Notes: generated from the sequence alone by a model not told the origin. DNA of 64,000 nucleotides from Alphaproteobacteria bacterium (GCA_017501665.1 JAFVWM010000005.1:1-64000); one strand, 5' to 3'. Shown: positions 42,746-51,763, counted from the first letter of the stretch. Translations and numbers: made by a program.

Positions 42746-43834
42746 TTATTTATACACTTTAAGAAAGCGTGTGTTTTTTCCTAGGCGAGACATTATTTCG
42801 TAAGATATTGTTCCGGCATCTCTGGCCACATCATCCAATGTGTAAAAATCATCGGCAAAATATGCCATATCACCACATTGTAATCCCTCGACAGCTGTAA
42901 CATCACAAATTACGTTATCCATTGAAACTCTGCCGATTATTCTTGCTTCGGTTAATTTGTTTAGCGTTTTAAAGAATACCTTGCCGATATTAGATAGTGA
43001 ACGAGGTAAACCGTCACCGTAACCAATGGACACTATTGCTATTTTTCTGTCCGAACTGGCTCTATAAGTTGCGGAATATCCGACAAAATCTCCTTTTGGC
43101 AAATTAGCTATCTGCAAAACGGGAGCTTTCAGAGTTACTACATTTTCCATTTGGTTTTGACGATATGGCGTTGTATTAATTCCGTACATAGCGGCACCTA
43201 AACGGACAATATTTTGATGGAATTCTTCGCCTAAAAATACACCATCTGAGGCTGACAGAGTTGATAGTGTTTTAGGAAAATATTTATTTTTAAGTTTAGT
43301 AAAATTTTCAATTTGGTGATGATTCATAAAATGATCTTTTTCATCGGCACATGCTAAATGGGATAGCACCAAACCGAATATTTTTTTATCATCATCAGAC
43401 AGTCGAGTTAATTCATTTTCACGAAAACCCAAACGATTAAGGCCTGTTTCAATTTGTATTGCAGGTTTTATACCATCAAGATTATTTTGCTTAAAAAACT
43501 CCAACATTTCGGGAGAACTGATGACCGGTATCAAATTGCCATTTTTTTGAAAAACGGCAAGAGAATCTGCTCCAATCCCTTGCAAAACATATATTGTTGC
43601 TTGGGGAACAAGGTGAGAAATTCGTTCACCTTCCAAAGCGTGAGCCACAAAAAAACAACGACAATTTGCTTGTTCATATAACAACTGTGAAACTTTTTCG
43701 GCACCTATTCCGTAAGCATCATCTTTTACAACGGCAGCCGGAATTGCCTTATCGGCAATTTTAGCAAGCATCTTGTAATTTTTTAGTACGTTTGCTAGAT
43801 TTATTTCTAAAATCGGTCTTGTCAAAATATTCAT
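42746..43834 (-). CDS. alr: Alanine racemase
   Basis: Makes D-alanine for peptidoglycan; a PLP enzyme. 362 aa. The PLP lysine is K37 in VVKDDAYGIG (usual KANAYGHG, altered but with the lysine and tyrosine kept). QIETGLNRLGF, SIGYGDGLPR and ARIIGRVSMDNVICDVT are standard, and the catalytic tyrosine is in AMYGINTTPY. The gene stands alone and is divergent from the TatD gene, with 49 bases between them. Confidence 0.93.
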   Translation of the reverse strand: MNILTRPILEINLANVLKNYKMLAKIADKAIPAAVVKDDAYGIGAEKVSQLLYEQANCRCFFVAHALEGERISHLVPQATIYVLQGIGADSLAVFQKNGNLIPVISSPEMLEFFKQNNLDGIKPAIQIETGLNRLGFRENELTRLSDDDKKIFGLVLSHLACADEKDHFMNHHQIENFTKLKNKYFPKTLSTLSASDGVFLGEEFHQNIVRLGAAMYGINTTPYRQNQMENVVTLKAPVLQIANLPKGDFVGYSATYRASSDRKIAIVSIGYGDGLPRSLSNIGKVFFKTLNKLTEARIIGRVSMDNVICDVTAVEGLQCGDMAYFADDFYTLDDVARDAGTISYEIMSRLGKNTRFLKVYK

Positions 43835-43883
43835 TATTTTATACTATCTTTCTGTTGTCAGTGAAAAAAATATCGGTGATAGA

Positions 43884-44606
43884 ATGCAATTTACAGACTC
43901 TCATATACATTTGCAAGATTATAAAGAAAAAAATGTGCAAGAAATTATAAATGATATGAAAAGATTGGGCTTTTCAAAAATAATTTGCGCATCTTCAAAG
44001 CCTTGTGATTGGAACGAGGTCGCCAAAATAGCTACAAATAATTCTGAGTTTGTGATACCTGCATTTGGAATTCATCCATGGTATGTAACAGAGGCTGATA
44101 CATTTCAAAAAAAAGAATTGAATAATTATTTAGTTCAATTTTCCAATGCTATTATCGGTGAATGCGGACTTGATAACTTAAAAGACAGTAATAAAGAACT
44201 GCAAGAGCAATTTTTTAATTATCAAATTGAACTCGCCAAAGATTTTAATCGCCCTATCTGTATTCATGCACTAAAAGCTGATAATCAAATAGAAAAACTG
44301 TTAAATAAAATGCCAAAAAAATTTATGATGCATGCCTTTAGCGGAAGCCTTGATTTTTTGAAAAAAGTAATAAAATATGGCGGATATGTTTCTTTATCCG
44401 TTTCAATAAAAAAGAAAAAAAAACATATTGATATATTGAAAATCGTTCCGATTAACAAGCTGTTAATCGAAAGCGACGGTCCTTATATGTCAAATTATAG
44501 TGAAATTGATGAATTTACCTCATATGTTGCAAAAATTAAAAACACTGATAAAATCGAATTGGTAAAACAGGTTTATCAAAATTTTGAGGAGTTTTGTCGT
44601 GGTTGA
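43884..44606 (+). CDS. tatD: TatD-family metal-dependent DNase
   Basis: 240 aa TIM-barrel hydrolase; TatD proteins have 3'-5' exonuclease activity. Metal ligands are in place: FTDSHIHLQD (H-x-H), AFGIHPWYV, GECGLD, ICIHALKAD, MHAFSGS and ESDGPYM. This is slightly short of the usual 260. It overlaps the next gene (tcdA) by 8 bases, indicating translational coupling. Substrate is not shown by sequence. Confidence 0.88.
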   Translation: MQFTDSHIHLQDYKEKNVQEIINDMKRLGFSKIICASSKPCDWNEVAKIATNNSEFVIPAFGIHPWYVTEADTFQKKELNNYLVQFSNAIIGECGLDNLKDSNKELQEQFFNYQIELAKDFNRPICIHALKADNQIEKLLNKMPKKFMMHAFSGSLDFLKKVIKYGGYVSLSVSIKKKKKHIDILKIVPINKLLIESDGPYMSNYSEIDEFTSYVAKIKNTDKIELVKQVYQNFEEFCRG

Positions 44607-45351
44607 TAAAAGATTTGTCAGAACACAAATGTTGCTTGGAAAAGAAGGACTCGACAAATTAAAAAATTCCAAAATTATGATTGTCGGGCTTGGTGCCGTC
44701 GGAGGATATGTTTTGGAGGCCCTTGCTCGTAGCGGTGTAGGCTGTTTTGTATTAGTTGATTTTGATAAATTTGAAGAAAGTAATATCAATCGTCAAATTT
44801 TGGCTTTGAGTGAGACAATAGGTTTGAAAAAAACAGAAGTTGCAAGACAACGAGTATTAAGTATAAACCCAAATGCAAACGTAAAAATTATTGATATGTT
44901 TGTAAATAATGACACCATAGATGAATTGTTGAGTCACAATCCCGATTTTGTCGTTGACGCAATTGACGCACTTAATCCGAAATGTTGTTTAATTCAAGCT
45001 TTAACGGAAAAAAACATTCCCTTTATATCATCTATGGGAGCTGCCTTAAAAACTGATACATCAAAAATAAAATTCGGCAACTTGAGTAATTCAAAAAACT
45101 GTTCTTTGGCAAAGTTTGTGCGTAAAAGGTTACGTAAGCGTAATATAGACATATCTAAAATTAAATGCGTATGGTCGGAAGAACAATTAAATTTATCCGA
45201 TCAGTCCACAGAAATTGATAATATGCAAAACACTAATGGTCGTACTCGACATACTTTAGGCTCTCTCCCGACAATTACTGCCATATTCGGATTAACCATT
45301 GCGAACAATATCATCTTAGAAATATCCGCCGGCAAAAATTTTGTTTCTTAA
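44599..45351 (+). CDS. tcdA: tRNA threonylcarbamoyladenosine dehydratase
   Basis: An E1-like (ThiF/MoeB superfamily) enzyme that cyclises t6A to ct6A in tRNAs. About 250 aa, close to E. coli TcdA (268). The nucleotide-binding motif is IMIVGLGAVGGYVLEALARSGVG; DFDKFEESNINRQI carries the conserved N-R pair; VDAIDALNPKCCLI and ISSMGAALKTDTSKIKFG match TcdA rather than ThiF. GTG 44599 is chosen because GAGGAG lies 8 bases upstream. The end of tatD overlaps. Confidence 0.88.
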   Translation: MVDKRFVRTQMLLGKEGLDKLKNSKIMIVGLGAVGGYVLEALARSGVGCFVLVDFDKFEESNINRQILALSETIGLKKTEVARQRVLSINPNANVKIIDMFVNNDTIDELLSHNPDFVVDAIDALNPKCCLIQALTEKNIPFISSMGAALKTDTSKIKFGNLSNSKNCSLAKFVRKRLRKRNIDISKIKCVWSEEQLNLSDQSTEIDNMQNTNGRTRHTLGSLPTITAIFGLTIANNIILEISAGKNFVS

Positions 45352-45419
45352 CTTGTTTTTAAGTTAACCGATTTATAATTTACCTAAAACGGTGACTTAA
45401 CTGTCGGGATTGTATTAAA

Positions 45420-46280
45420 ATGAAAATGATTAAACCTATTGTAAATTTATCAAAAATAGCCGGTGACTATGATACGTTTGTCTTTGGCTTTAATGGTGTT
45501 TTATATGATGGGAAAAATATTTTGCCTGATGTTGAGAAATGCTTAAAAACTTTAGCTTCGATGAAAAAAAAGATTGTTATTGTTTCAAATTCGCATTTAA
45601 GAATTGGTGAAATTGTCGGCATTTTAAAAAACAATAATATAGATGTAAATATGTTGTCAAATATTGTTACATCCGGTGAAATATTACATTATAAATTAAA
45701 ATATGCTCAAAATGAGTATGAAGCAATCGGTACAAAGTATTATCATTTGGGTAATAAAACACATAAGAGTGTTTTTTACGGACTTGATTTTGAAGAAGTA
45801 AACAAAATTGAAGATGCTCATTTTGTATATATGAGTGAAGTTTCATCAGCCAGTGATTCCTTAGATGTTTATAAACCGGTTCTTGAACAAGCTGTTAGCC
45901 TAGGGTTGCCTTTTGTTTGTGCCGGTAATGACACATCTTGTTTCATAGACTCAAAATTAGCGTTATCATCCGGTGCCATAGCAGAAAATTATGCAATTTT
46001 AGGAGGACGCATTTTAACCATAGGTAAGCCTGATGTAAGAATTATGCAATATGCTCTAGAAGGGTTAGATCAGGTGGGAAATATTTTGATTGTCGGTGAT
46101 AATGTAGCAACGGACATAAAATCGGCCTCGTTATTAAAACTCGATTCTGTCTTAATATCCAAAGGACGTCACGTAAACTTTTTAGGTGAAGGATACATTC
46201 CGGATGTTGCTAAAACACGTGAATTATCAAATAATTATGATGTATCTCCTAATTACGTTATTTCAGCTCTAAGGTGGTAG
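45420..46280 (+). CDS. HAD-IIA-type (TIGR01459-like) protein lacking the nucleophilic aspartate
   Basis: 286 aa, in the order of NagD-like HAD phosphatases: motif I region TFVFGFNGVLYDG (20-31), motif II IVIVSNSH, the cap region, GGRILTIGKPDVRIMQYAL with motif III lysine, and motif IV ILIVGDNVATDIKSA. Motif I should read DxDG or DxWG; here the first Asp is Gly23 and the third position is Asn25. Without the nucleophile, phosphatase activity is unlikely by the usual mechanism. The other motifs are kept, so the protein is under selection, perhaps as a binding protein. A small membrane-anchored protein follows. Confidence 0.82.
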   Translation: MKMIKPIVNLSKIAGDYDTFVFGFNGVLYDGKNILPDVEKCLKTLASMKKKIVIVSNSHLRIGEIVGILKNNNIDVNMLSNIVTSGEILHYKLKYAQNEYEAIGTKYYHLGNKTHKSVFYGLDFEEVNKIEDAHFVYMSEVSSASDSLDVYKPVLEQAVSLGLPFVCAGNDTSCFIDSKLALSSGAIAENYAILGGRILTIGKPDVRIMQYALEGLDQVGNILIVGDNVATDIKSASLLKLDSVLISKGRHVNFLGEGYIPDVAKTRELSNNYDVSPNYVISALRW

Positions 46281-46282
46281 AT

Positions 46283-46807
46283 ATGAGTATACGTAAAAAA
46301 TTTTCAATAAAACTAATGGTTTTTGCTTTCTTAGCTTGGTTTTTGTGCCAACCGCTCATTGATGTCGGTCGTTATAAGCCTTATTTTGAAATGCCTGACG
46401 AGGATTTCGAAATTACCTATAACGAATTAAATGATTTTCTTGATGTGTGGGAAAGGATGATACATTCATCTTTTGGCGAAAATTTTAAGAGTTCTTCACT
46501 AAAATCAAAGCAACCCTATCCCAAAGAGTTGCAAAAGTGGCTTAGGCTTCAACATTGGGATATTAAAAGATTTTTTTATGTAGAACAGCGTATCAAAGAT
46601 TTGATGGAATATGTGGAAGTAAGAAATCAGCTTAGAGATAATACAAAAATTATAAAATCTTCTCAAATAAACTTAAATGAAATGAACGAAAATTTAAAAA
46701 AACGATTGGATATGAATCCATACAGTGAAGAAGAACTTGATTTAATAGAATCAGCTTTATATCAAATCACCGAAATTTTAGCGGGTAAGGCTGTTTTAGA
46801 AAAATAA
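46283..46807 (+). CDS. Small membrane-anchored protein of unknown function
   Basis: 174 aa. One N-terminal hydrophobic segment (about 10-25, LMVFAFLAWFLCQPLI) could be a signal anchor. The rest is charged and helical (DFEITYNELNDFLDVWERMI, then a helix with EEELDLIESALYQITEILAG). No family is recognised. ATG 46283 follows AAGGTGG; it starts 2 bases after the HAD-like gene and 20 bases before the secretion-type ATPase, so the three form one unit. Confidence 0.6.
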   Translation: MSIRKKFSIKLMVFAFLAWFLCQPLIDVGRYKPYFEMPDEDFEITYNELNDFLDVWERMIHSSFGENFKSSSLKSKQPYPKELQKWLRLQHWDIKRFFYVEQRIKDLMEYVEVRNQLRDNTKIIKSSQINLNEMNENLKKRLDMNPYSEEELDLIESALYQITEILAGKAVLEK

Positions 46808-46827
46808 CGTTTTAGGAGATTAAGGCA

Positions 46828-47796
46828 ATGACAACCATTACAGAAACAAAATTTTCAGATATTTATATTCTGGCAGAAAGTAAAAAGGCCTACATTCCGG
46901 ATAGGCGCACCTTAAATGCACTAATGGAATTTCAGGCTGATGATTTTGACGTTTTTTTTAATACTGTTGTTCAGGCCTTTGACGGACAGAATTCTTCTTA
47001 TTCAATAACTTATGAAGGAATTTTATATCGTATAGAAAGAAGTGAGGGTATTGCAGGAATTCAATATTGTGCTAGAAAAATGCCATCTCAAGTGCCCTCG
47101 GTAAATATTTTAGGCTACCCTCAAGAATTGATTAAATATTTGCTGGCACTACGACGTTCTTCCGGATTGATCCTTTGTTCCGGTCCGACAGGATCAGGAA
47201 AGACCACTACAATTTCAGCGCTTTTAAAAGAATATTTAATTAAAGAAGGCGGTTTTGCATATACTATTGAAGATCCGAATGAACATCCTCTAGATGGTGT
47301 ATATGAGGCCGAAGGCGGTGGTTTTGGGGTTTGTCGTCAAACAACCCCGATCAATGGTATATGGGGAGAAAGCCTAAAGTCTGCTTTGCGCTCTCGTCCC
47401 AGATATATTTTAGTGGGGGAGATAAGATCTGCTGATGCGGCAAGTGAAGTTTTACGTGCGGCAACTTCCGGACACTTGGTACTTTCAACGATTCATGCAA
47501 ATAATGTTACAGATGCCATAAATTCGGTAGTAAAATATGCTGCTGCCGGCGATATGAGTGAAGAATTGGCATACGATTTGTTCTCTCGAGGAATGCTTGG
47601 TGTTTTACATCAAAATCTTGTAGGTGTGGGTATAAAAAAGCCTGACGTATCATATTTGTTTGCCAACCCAAACACGTCTCAAGGCGACCAAGTTCGCGGT
47701 ATTATTAAAGGAGGTAACCTTAATTTGTCTACGGCTATTGAAACTCAGATGACTCGCTTGTCAAAGGGAATCAACTTATTTCCTCAAGGCGATTAA
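46828..47796 (+). CDS. Isolated PilT/DotB/TraJ-type secretion ATPase
   Basis: 322 aa, the size of PilT or DotB. Family motifs of GspE-type hexameric ATPases are complete: Walker A GPTGSGKTTT, the Asp box YTIEDPNEHPLDGVYEAEGGG, Walker B ILVGEIR and the His box GHLVLSTIHAN. The sequence around EAEGGGFGVCRQTTP and the length recall DotB/TraJ of type IVB secretion or conjugation more than pilus retraction. No pil or dot/icm gene is seen around it. It converges on uup with overlapping stop codons. AGGAG lies 10 bases upstream. Confidence 0.8.
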   Translation: MTTITETKFSDIYILAESKKAYIPDRRTLNALMEFQADDFDVFFNTVVQAFDGQNSSYSITYEGILYRIERSEGIAGIQYCARKMPSQVPSVNILGYPQELIKYLLALRRSSGLILCSGPTGSGKTTTISALLKEYLIKEGGFAYTIEDPNEHPLDGVYEAEGGGFGVCRQTTPINGIWGESLKSALRSRPRYILVGEIRSADAASEVLRAATSGHLVLSTIHANNVTDAINSVVKYAAAGDMSEELAYDLFSRGMLGVLHQNLVGVGIKKPDVSYLFANPNTSQGDQVRGIIKGGNLNLSTAIETQMTRLSKGINLFPQGD

Positions 47797-49601
47797 CCGT
47801 TAATTTCTTCTGCCAAAATTTCAAGTTCTAACCAAGCCTCTTCTTTAGAGGCTTTTTCTTGTTGTTTTACTTCGAGTAATTTTGAAGCTTCATCAAAACG
47901 GGCCGGATTTTGTTGATATAGGTCTGGATTAGAAAGTTCTGCACTAAGCAAGGCTATTTCTTTTTCCAGAGTTTCTATTTCCAGAGGTAAAACTTCGAGT
48001 AAACGTTTTTGATTATAACTTAATTTTTTATTTTGTTTCGGTGTATTGATTTCATTTTTTATGATAGGTTTGGTTACGGATTTTGTTTTAATATTTTCCG
48101 TTTTTTGCTCTTTCATTTTTTCTAAGCATTCAGTGTAACTTCCGGCATGTTCATAGGCTGTTCCGTCGCCCTTTAAGTATATAACCGAAGACACAACTCT
48201 ATCCAAAAAATCTCTATCATGGCTAACAATAAGAATAGTACCGGCATACTCATCCAACACTTCTTGCAATAAATCCAGCGTGTCCATATCTAAATCATTG
48301 GTCGGCTCGTCAAGTACTAAAAAGTTTGAGGGTTGAGCCAAAGAATATGCAAGCATAAGTCTGTTTTTTTCGCCACCGGACAAGGCTGCCACAGGTGTAT
48401 GAGCCTGAGCAGGCTTAAACAAAAAGTCTTTTAAGTATGCTACAACGTGGCGCCAACGACCTTGTACCATAATATGGTCGCCCTTATCGCACAAAGTTTG
48501 CCACAAAGTCTTTTTAGGATCTAAAGTAATACGATTTTGATCAAAATAGGCTTCTTCTAAGTTTTTACCGATACGAACAAAACCGCTGTCGGGAGTAAGA
48601 CGTTTGGTAAGGAGTTTTATCAAAGTAGTTTTACCGGCACCATTGGGACCCACGATTCCGATTTTGTTGCCTCTGATTATACGAGTTGAAAAATCTTTGA
48701 TAATGTCGCGCCCGTTATATGCTTTGCAAATATTTTTAGCCTCGATAACAAGTTTAGAACGAAAATCACCTTCATCTATATTCAGATTAATATTACCAAC
48801 AGATTTAATTTGTTCACGACGTTCTTTTCTAAGCTCGATTAAACGACGTAAACGTCCCATATTGCGACGACGACGCGCAGTAACACCTTTGTGAAGCCAC
48901 TCGGTTTCTTCGGCAATTTTTTTATTAAGATTATTTTGAGCAATAATTTCCTGATTGATAATTTGCTCCTGCCATTCTTCAAAATAAGCAAATCCCTTAT
49001 TATTAAGGTGCATATTTCCTCTATCCAACCAAAATGTCGAGCGCGAAACATGGTTTAGAAACATTCGATCGTGTGAAATAACAACGACGGCTCCGCGAAA
49101 TTCGTTAATTGTTTCTTCTAAAGTTTCAATTGTTGATATATCCAAATGGTTAGTCGGCTCATCAAGAAGTAATATATCAGGCTCAGAAATTAAGGCTTTT
49201 GCCAAAGCTGCTTTGCGACATTCGCCTCCTGATGCTTCCTTAGGGTTAGAATTGCCGTTAATTTTTAAGCGATCGAGCCAGATATCTGCTATATAACCAA
49301 GGTCTTTTTCTTCACCAGACAAACCGGATAATATTGCCTCTTTTAAGGTAGAATACAGACTTAAGTCAGGCTCTTGAGGCATATAGGCTATTTTGGTTCC
49401 GGGCTGAACAAAAATTTCACCTCCGTCAGCATCAACTACACCGGCAATAACTTTCAGCAATGTAGATTTGCCGGAACCATTGCGTCCGACAAGACAAATT
49501 TTGTCACCTTTATTTATGTATAACTCAACATTTTCAAAAAGTTGATTATCACCAAAAGCCAAGTGTATATTTTTTAATGTGTATATGGGTGCTTCAGCCA
49601 T
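47793..49601 (-). CDS. uup: ABC-F ATPase Uup
   Basis: 602 aa. Two nucleotide-binding domains carry Walker A GRNGSGKST and GPNGAGKTT, signatures SGGECRKAALAKAL and SGGEKNRLMLAYSL, and Walker B LLLDEPTNHLD and LVLDEPTNDLD. The linker (about 240-310) is the P-site tRNA-interaction motif region. A C-terminal coiled coil (about 530-602) marks Uup, which acts in ribosome function and DNA metabolism. The start is ATG 49601 (MAEAPIYTLKNI); a longer frame to 49715 has no good ribosome-binding site. Confidence 0.92.
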   Translation of the reverse strand: MAEAPIYTLKNIHLAFGDNQLFENVELYINKGDKICLVGRNGSGKSTLLKVIAGVVDADGGEIFVQPGTKIAYMPQEPDLSLYSTLKEAILSGLSGEEKDLGYIADIWLDRLKINGNSNPKEASGGECRKAALAKALISEPDILLLDEPTNHLDISTIETLEETINEFRGAVVVISHDRMFLNHVSRSTFWLDRGNMHLNNKGFAYFEEWQEQIINQEIIAQNNLNKKIAEETEWLHKGVTARRRRNMGRLRRLIELRKERREQIKSVGNINLNIDEGDFRSKLVIEAKNICKAYNGRDIIKDFSTRIIRGNKIGIVGPNGAGKTTLIKLLTKRLTPDSGFVRIGKNLEEAYFDQNRITLDPKKTLWQTLCDKGDHIMVQGRWRHVVAYLKDFLFKPAQAHTPVAALSGGEKNRLMLAYSLAQPSNFLVLDEPTNDLDMDTLDLLQEVLDEYAGTILIVSHDRDFLDRVVSSVIYLKGDGTAYEHAGSYTECLEKMKEQKTENIKTKSVTKPIIKNEINTPKQNKKLSYNQKRLLEVLPLEIETLEKEIALLSAELSNPDLYQQNPARFDEASKLLEVKQQEKASKEEAWLELEILAEEING

Positions 49602-49708
49602 TTTCTTATTTTTTGAATACTCCGAGTCGTTTGTAGATTTATTTTCCGAGTCGCATTTTGATTTTCTTATATTACAGTTATACACAAGTTGCAAATAATT
49701 ATTTACTT

Positions 49709-49723
49709 TTAACAACTATTTAA
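49709..49723 (+). promoter_or_regulatory. CtrA-type box TTAA-N7-TTAA before flbT
   Basis: TTAA at 49709-49712 and 49720-49723 with a 7-base spacer, the classical CtrA binding form, 46 bases before flbT. CtrA is the master cell-cycle and flagellar regulator of alphaproteobacteria. In AT-rich DNA some such matches arise by chance, so confidence is moderate. Confidence 0.5.
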
Positions 49724-49769
49724 ATAATATTTTTGACAGAAATACAATTTAACAGGAGTTTTTAATAAA

Positions 49770-50165
49770 ATGTCATTAAAAATTGAGTTAAAACCTCATG
49801 AAAGTATTATTGTCGGAGATGCTTTAATAACAAACGACAACGATCGTGTTCGTTTTTATATTGATGGTAATGTGCCTATTTTACGCGAGAAATTTATATT
49901 GCGCGAAAAAGATGCAACTACTCCGGCAAAGCGTATCTACTTCATTGTTCAACAAATGTATTTATCCAAAGGTTCGACGGATTTGCAAAAGCTTTTCGTT
50001 GAGTATGTTCGTGATTTAAACGAAGCTGCTCCGAGTCTGCGTGAATATTCAAACAAAGTTGTTGAAGCTATGATTGTCGGTAACTATTATACTGCTATTA
50101 AAGAGGCGGCAAAACTTGTTGAACAAGAAGATAAACAATTCGGTGCAACATTGAAAGCGCTGTAA
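49770..50165 (+). CDS. flbT: Flagellin synthesis regulator FlbT
   Basis: An RNA-binding or post-transcriptional regulator that limits flagellin mRNA translation or stability in alphaproteobacteria. 131 aa. Family motifs: LKIELKPHESIIVGDALITNDNDRVRFYIDGNVPILREK and RIYFIVQQMYLS. It directly precedes a flagellin gene, as in Caulobacter and Rhizobium. FlaF, the usual partner, is not seen in this window. A terminator-like hairpin separates it from the flagellin gene. Confidence 0.95.
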   Translation: MSLKIELKPHESIIVGDALITNDNDRVRFYIDGNVPILREKFILREKDATTPAKRIYFIVQQMYLSKGSTDLQKLFVEYVRDLNEAAPSLREYSNKVVEAMIVGNYYTAIKEAAKLVEQEDKQFGATLKAL

Positions 50166-50179
50166 AAAGAATTATTTTG

Positions 50180-50229
50180 AATTTATCCTTAGCTGAACGA
50201 GGAAATACGGATAAGTTGTTTTTCTTTTA
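50180..50229 (+). terminator. Possible terminator after flbT
   Basis: Stem AATTTATCC/GGATAAGTT (one G-U pair), a 20-base loop, then GTTTTTCTTTT. It is weak because of its large loop. Confidence 0.4.
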
Positions 50230-50322
50230 GGGTGTTTAAGAAAAATTAACTATTTAGTACGATAATAAAAACAACTCAAGAGTATTTGAGTTTAACGTAA
50301 TTTAAATTTTGGGAGAAAAACC

Positions 50323-51492
50323 ATGGCTCAGACCAGTATTACATTGACCGCAAGTATGCGTTCTAACCTTTCTTCTTTGAGATCTATCCAATCACAAATG
50401 GATAAGACTCAAGAAAGACTTTCTACAGGTAAGAAAGTAAACTCTGCTATTGATAATGCTTCTTCATATTATCAATCACGCTCATTAACAAACCGTGCTT
50501 CTGACTTAGATTCTTTGTTAGACAGTATGGGACAAGGTATTCAAACAATTCAGGCCGCTAACGAAGGTATTGAAGCTATTACCTCTTATGTTGAGCAATT
50601 GAAATCAGTTGCAACTTCTGCTTATGCTTTGGATTCTACATCAACAACTTATAATACAGAGCTTACAGCTTATCAAGATCAGTATAATGATATTTTGAGT
50701 GAAATTGCTACTTTGGCAAAAGACTCTTCTTATCAAGGTGTTAACTTGCTTAAAGGTAACACATTGACAGTTATGTTTAACGAAACACGTACTCACTCTT
50801 TGGTTATTGAAGGTGATGATGTTATTACTGAAATGCAAGAAACCAACCCTAACGGATTTAGCTGGAATGTGGATGCCGCAACAGGCGCTCAAACAACGGG
50901 TAACGTTGCTTGGAATTCTATTGAGACAACTCACGTAAAGAATGAATATTATGAGATGAAAGCTCCGACTGAAACCGTTACAGCTGAAAATTTTGCTGAT
51001 GGTGTGTACTATAAATTTGATACAAGTGCAAAAACATGGTCTAGAGTAAACAGCTTTGTTGAAGGTGATGCTTCTAGTTATAAAGTTCGTGGTCAATTGA
51101 AAACAGAATATATTGCAAAAGATGCTGACAGAAACGGCGAGGCTAAAATGTCAAGTAAAGTTAGTGAAGCTATTTATGATGGTTCAGGTAATATAACCGG
51201 TAGAACAAAAGCAATGGCTGTTGACCAATCTTTGGATGCTATTTCTGAAATTAACACTTACTTGCGTTCTTATGCAACAGAACTTGGTAATAACTTTACC
51301 ATTATTGAAACTCGTCAAGACTTTACAGAAGCTTTGGTTGATGTTTTGGAAACAGGTGCTGATAACCTTGTATTGGCTGACATGAACGAAGAATCTGCTA
51401 ACTACTTGGCATTGCAAACACGTCAACAATTAGCTATTAACTCTTTGTCATTAGCTTCTCAATCTGCACAATCAGTATTGAGCTTGTTCTAA
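50323..51492 (+). CDS. Flagellin (long form)
   Basis: A filament subunit. 389 aa. It shares its first 100 or so and last 75 or so residues almost exactly with the short flagellin (SITLTASMRSNLSSL..., ...NYLALQTRQQLAINSL). The difference is a central insert of about 110 residues (about 170-285) that is Thr-, Asn- and aromatic-rich and would lie on the filament surface. The ribosome-binding region TTGGGAGAAAAACCATG resembles that of the short form. It follows flbT. A terminator follows at 51518-51550. Confidence 0.96.
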   Translation: MAQTSITLTASMRSNLSSLRSIQSQMDKTQERLSTGKKVNSAIDNASSYYQSRSLTNRASDLDSLLDSMGQGIQTIQAANEGIEAITSYVEQLKSVATSAYALDSTSTTYNTELTAYQDQYNDILSEIATLAKDSSYQGVNLLKGNTLTVMFNETRTHSLVIEGDDVITEMQETNPNGFSWNVDAATGAQTTGNVAWNSIETTHVKNEYYEMKAPTETVTAENFADGVYYKFDTSAKTWSRVNSFVEGDASSYKVRGQLKTEYIAKDADRNGEAKMSSKVSEAIYDGSGNITGRTKAMAVDQSLDAISEINTYLRSYATELGNNFTIIETRQDFTEALVDVLETGADNLVLADMNEESANYLALQTRQQLAINSLSLASQSAQSVLSLF

Positions 51493-51517
51493 TCGCTAAG
51501 ATACTAGCTTGTAGTTT

Positions 51518-51550
51518 AAGGTGGCGACTTTTTAAGTCGCTACCTTTTTT
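51518..51550 (+). terminator. Terminator after the long flagellin
   Basis: A 13-bp stem AAGGTGGCGACTT/AAGTCGCTACCTT (one G-U pair), a 3-base loop and a run of T residues. Confidence 0.93.
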
Positions 51551-51560
51551 ATTTATATTG

Positions 51561-51749
51561 TTATCGCCTTGAGTGAATATATAAAGTCATCGCTTGAGTG
51601 AGCTTGCGAACGAGGTTAGCGATCTTCAAATTAGTTTAAAAACAAAGAAGATCCCTAGACGATTGCTCAACGCAATCGAGGGATGACTTTGTTGTTGTTT
51701 TATGTCATGCCCTAAACGGAGCGTTAGCGAAGTGCGGTCAGGCATCTTC
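51561..51749. repeat. Dispersed inverted repeat cluster, third site
   Basis: A fragment (51561-51580), a plus unit (51586-51627), the conserved 19-base spacer, a minus unit (51647-51687) and a plus unit (51704-51749, GTCATGCC to GGCATCTTC). The first two units with their spacer repeat the arrangement at 5469-5577. There is no gene between 51493 and 52264. Confidence 0.85.
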
Positions 51750-51763
51750 AAATTAGTTCTTAT

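Noticed and set aside
50236..50249. TTAA...TTAA pair before the long flagellin as a CtrA box
   Set aside because: The spacer is 6, not 7 bases.
50641..51096. 151-codon minus-strand frame inside the long flagellin
   Set aside because: Flagellin is certain on the other strand; the frame has no ribosome-binding site and no recognisable product.
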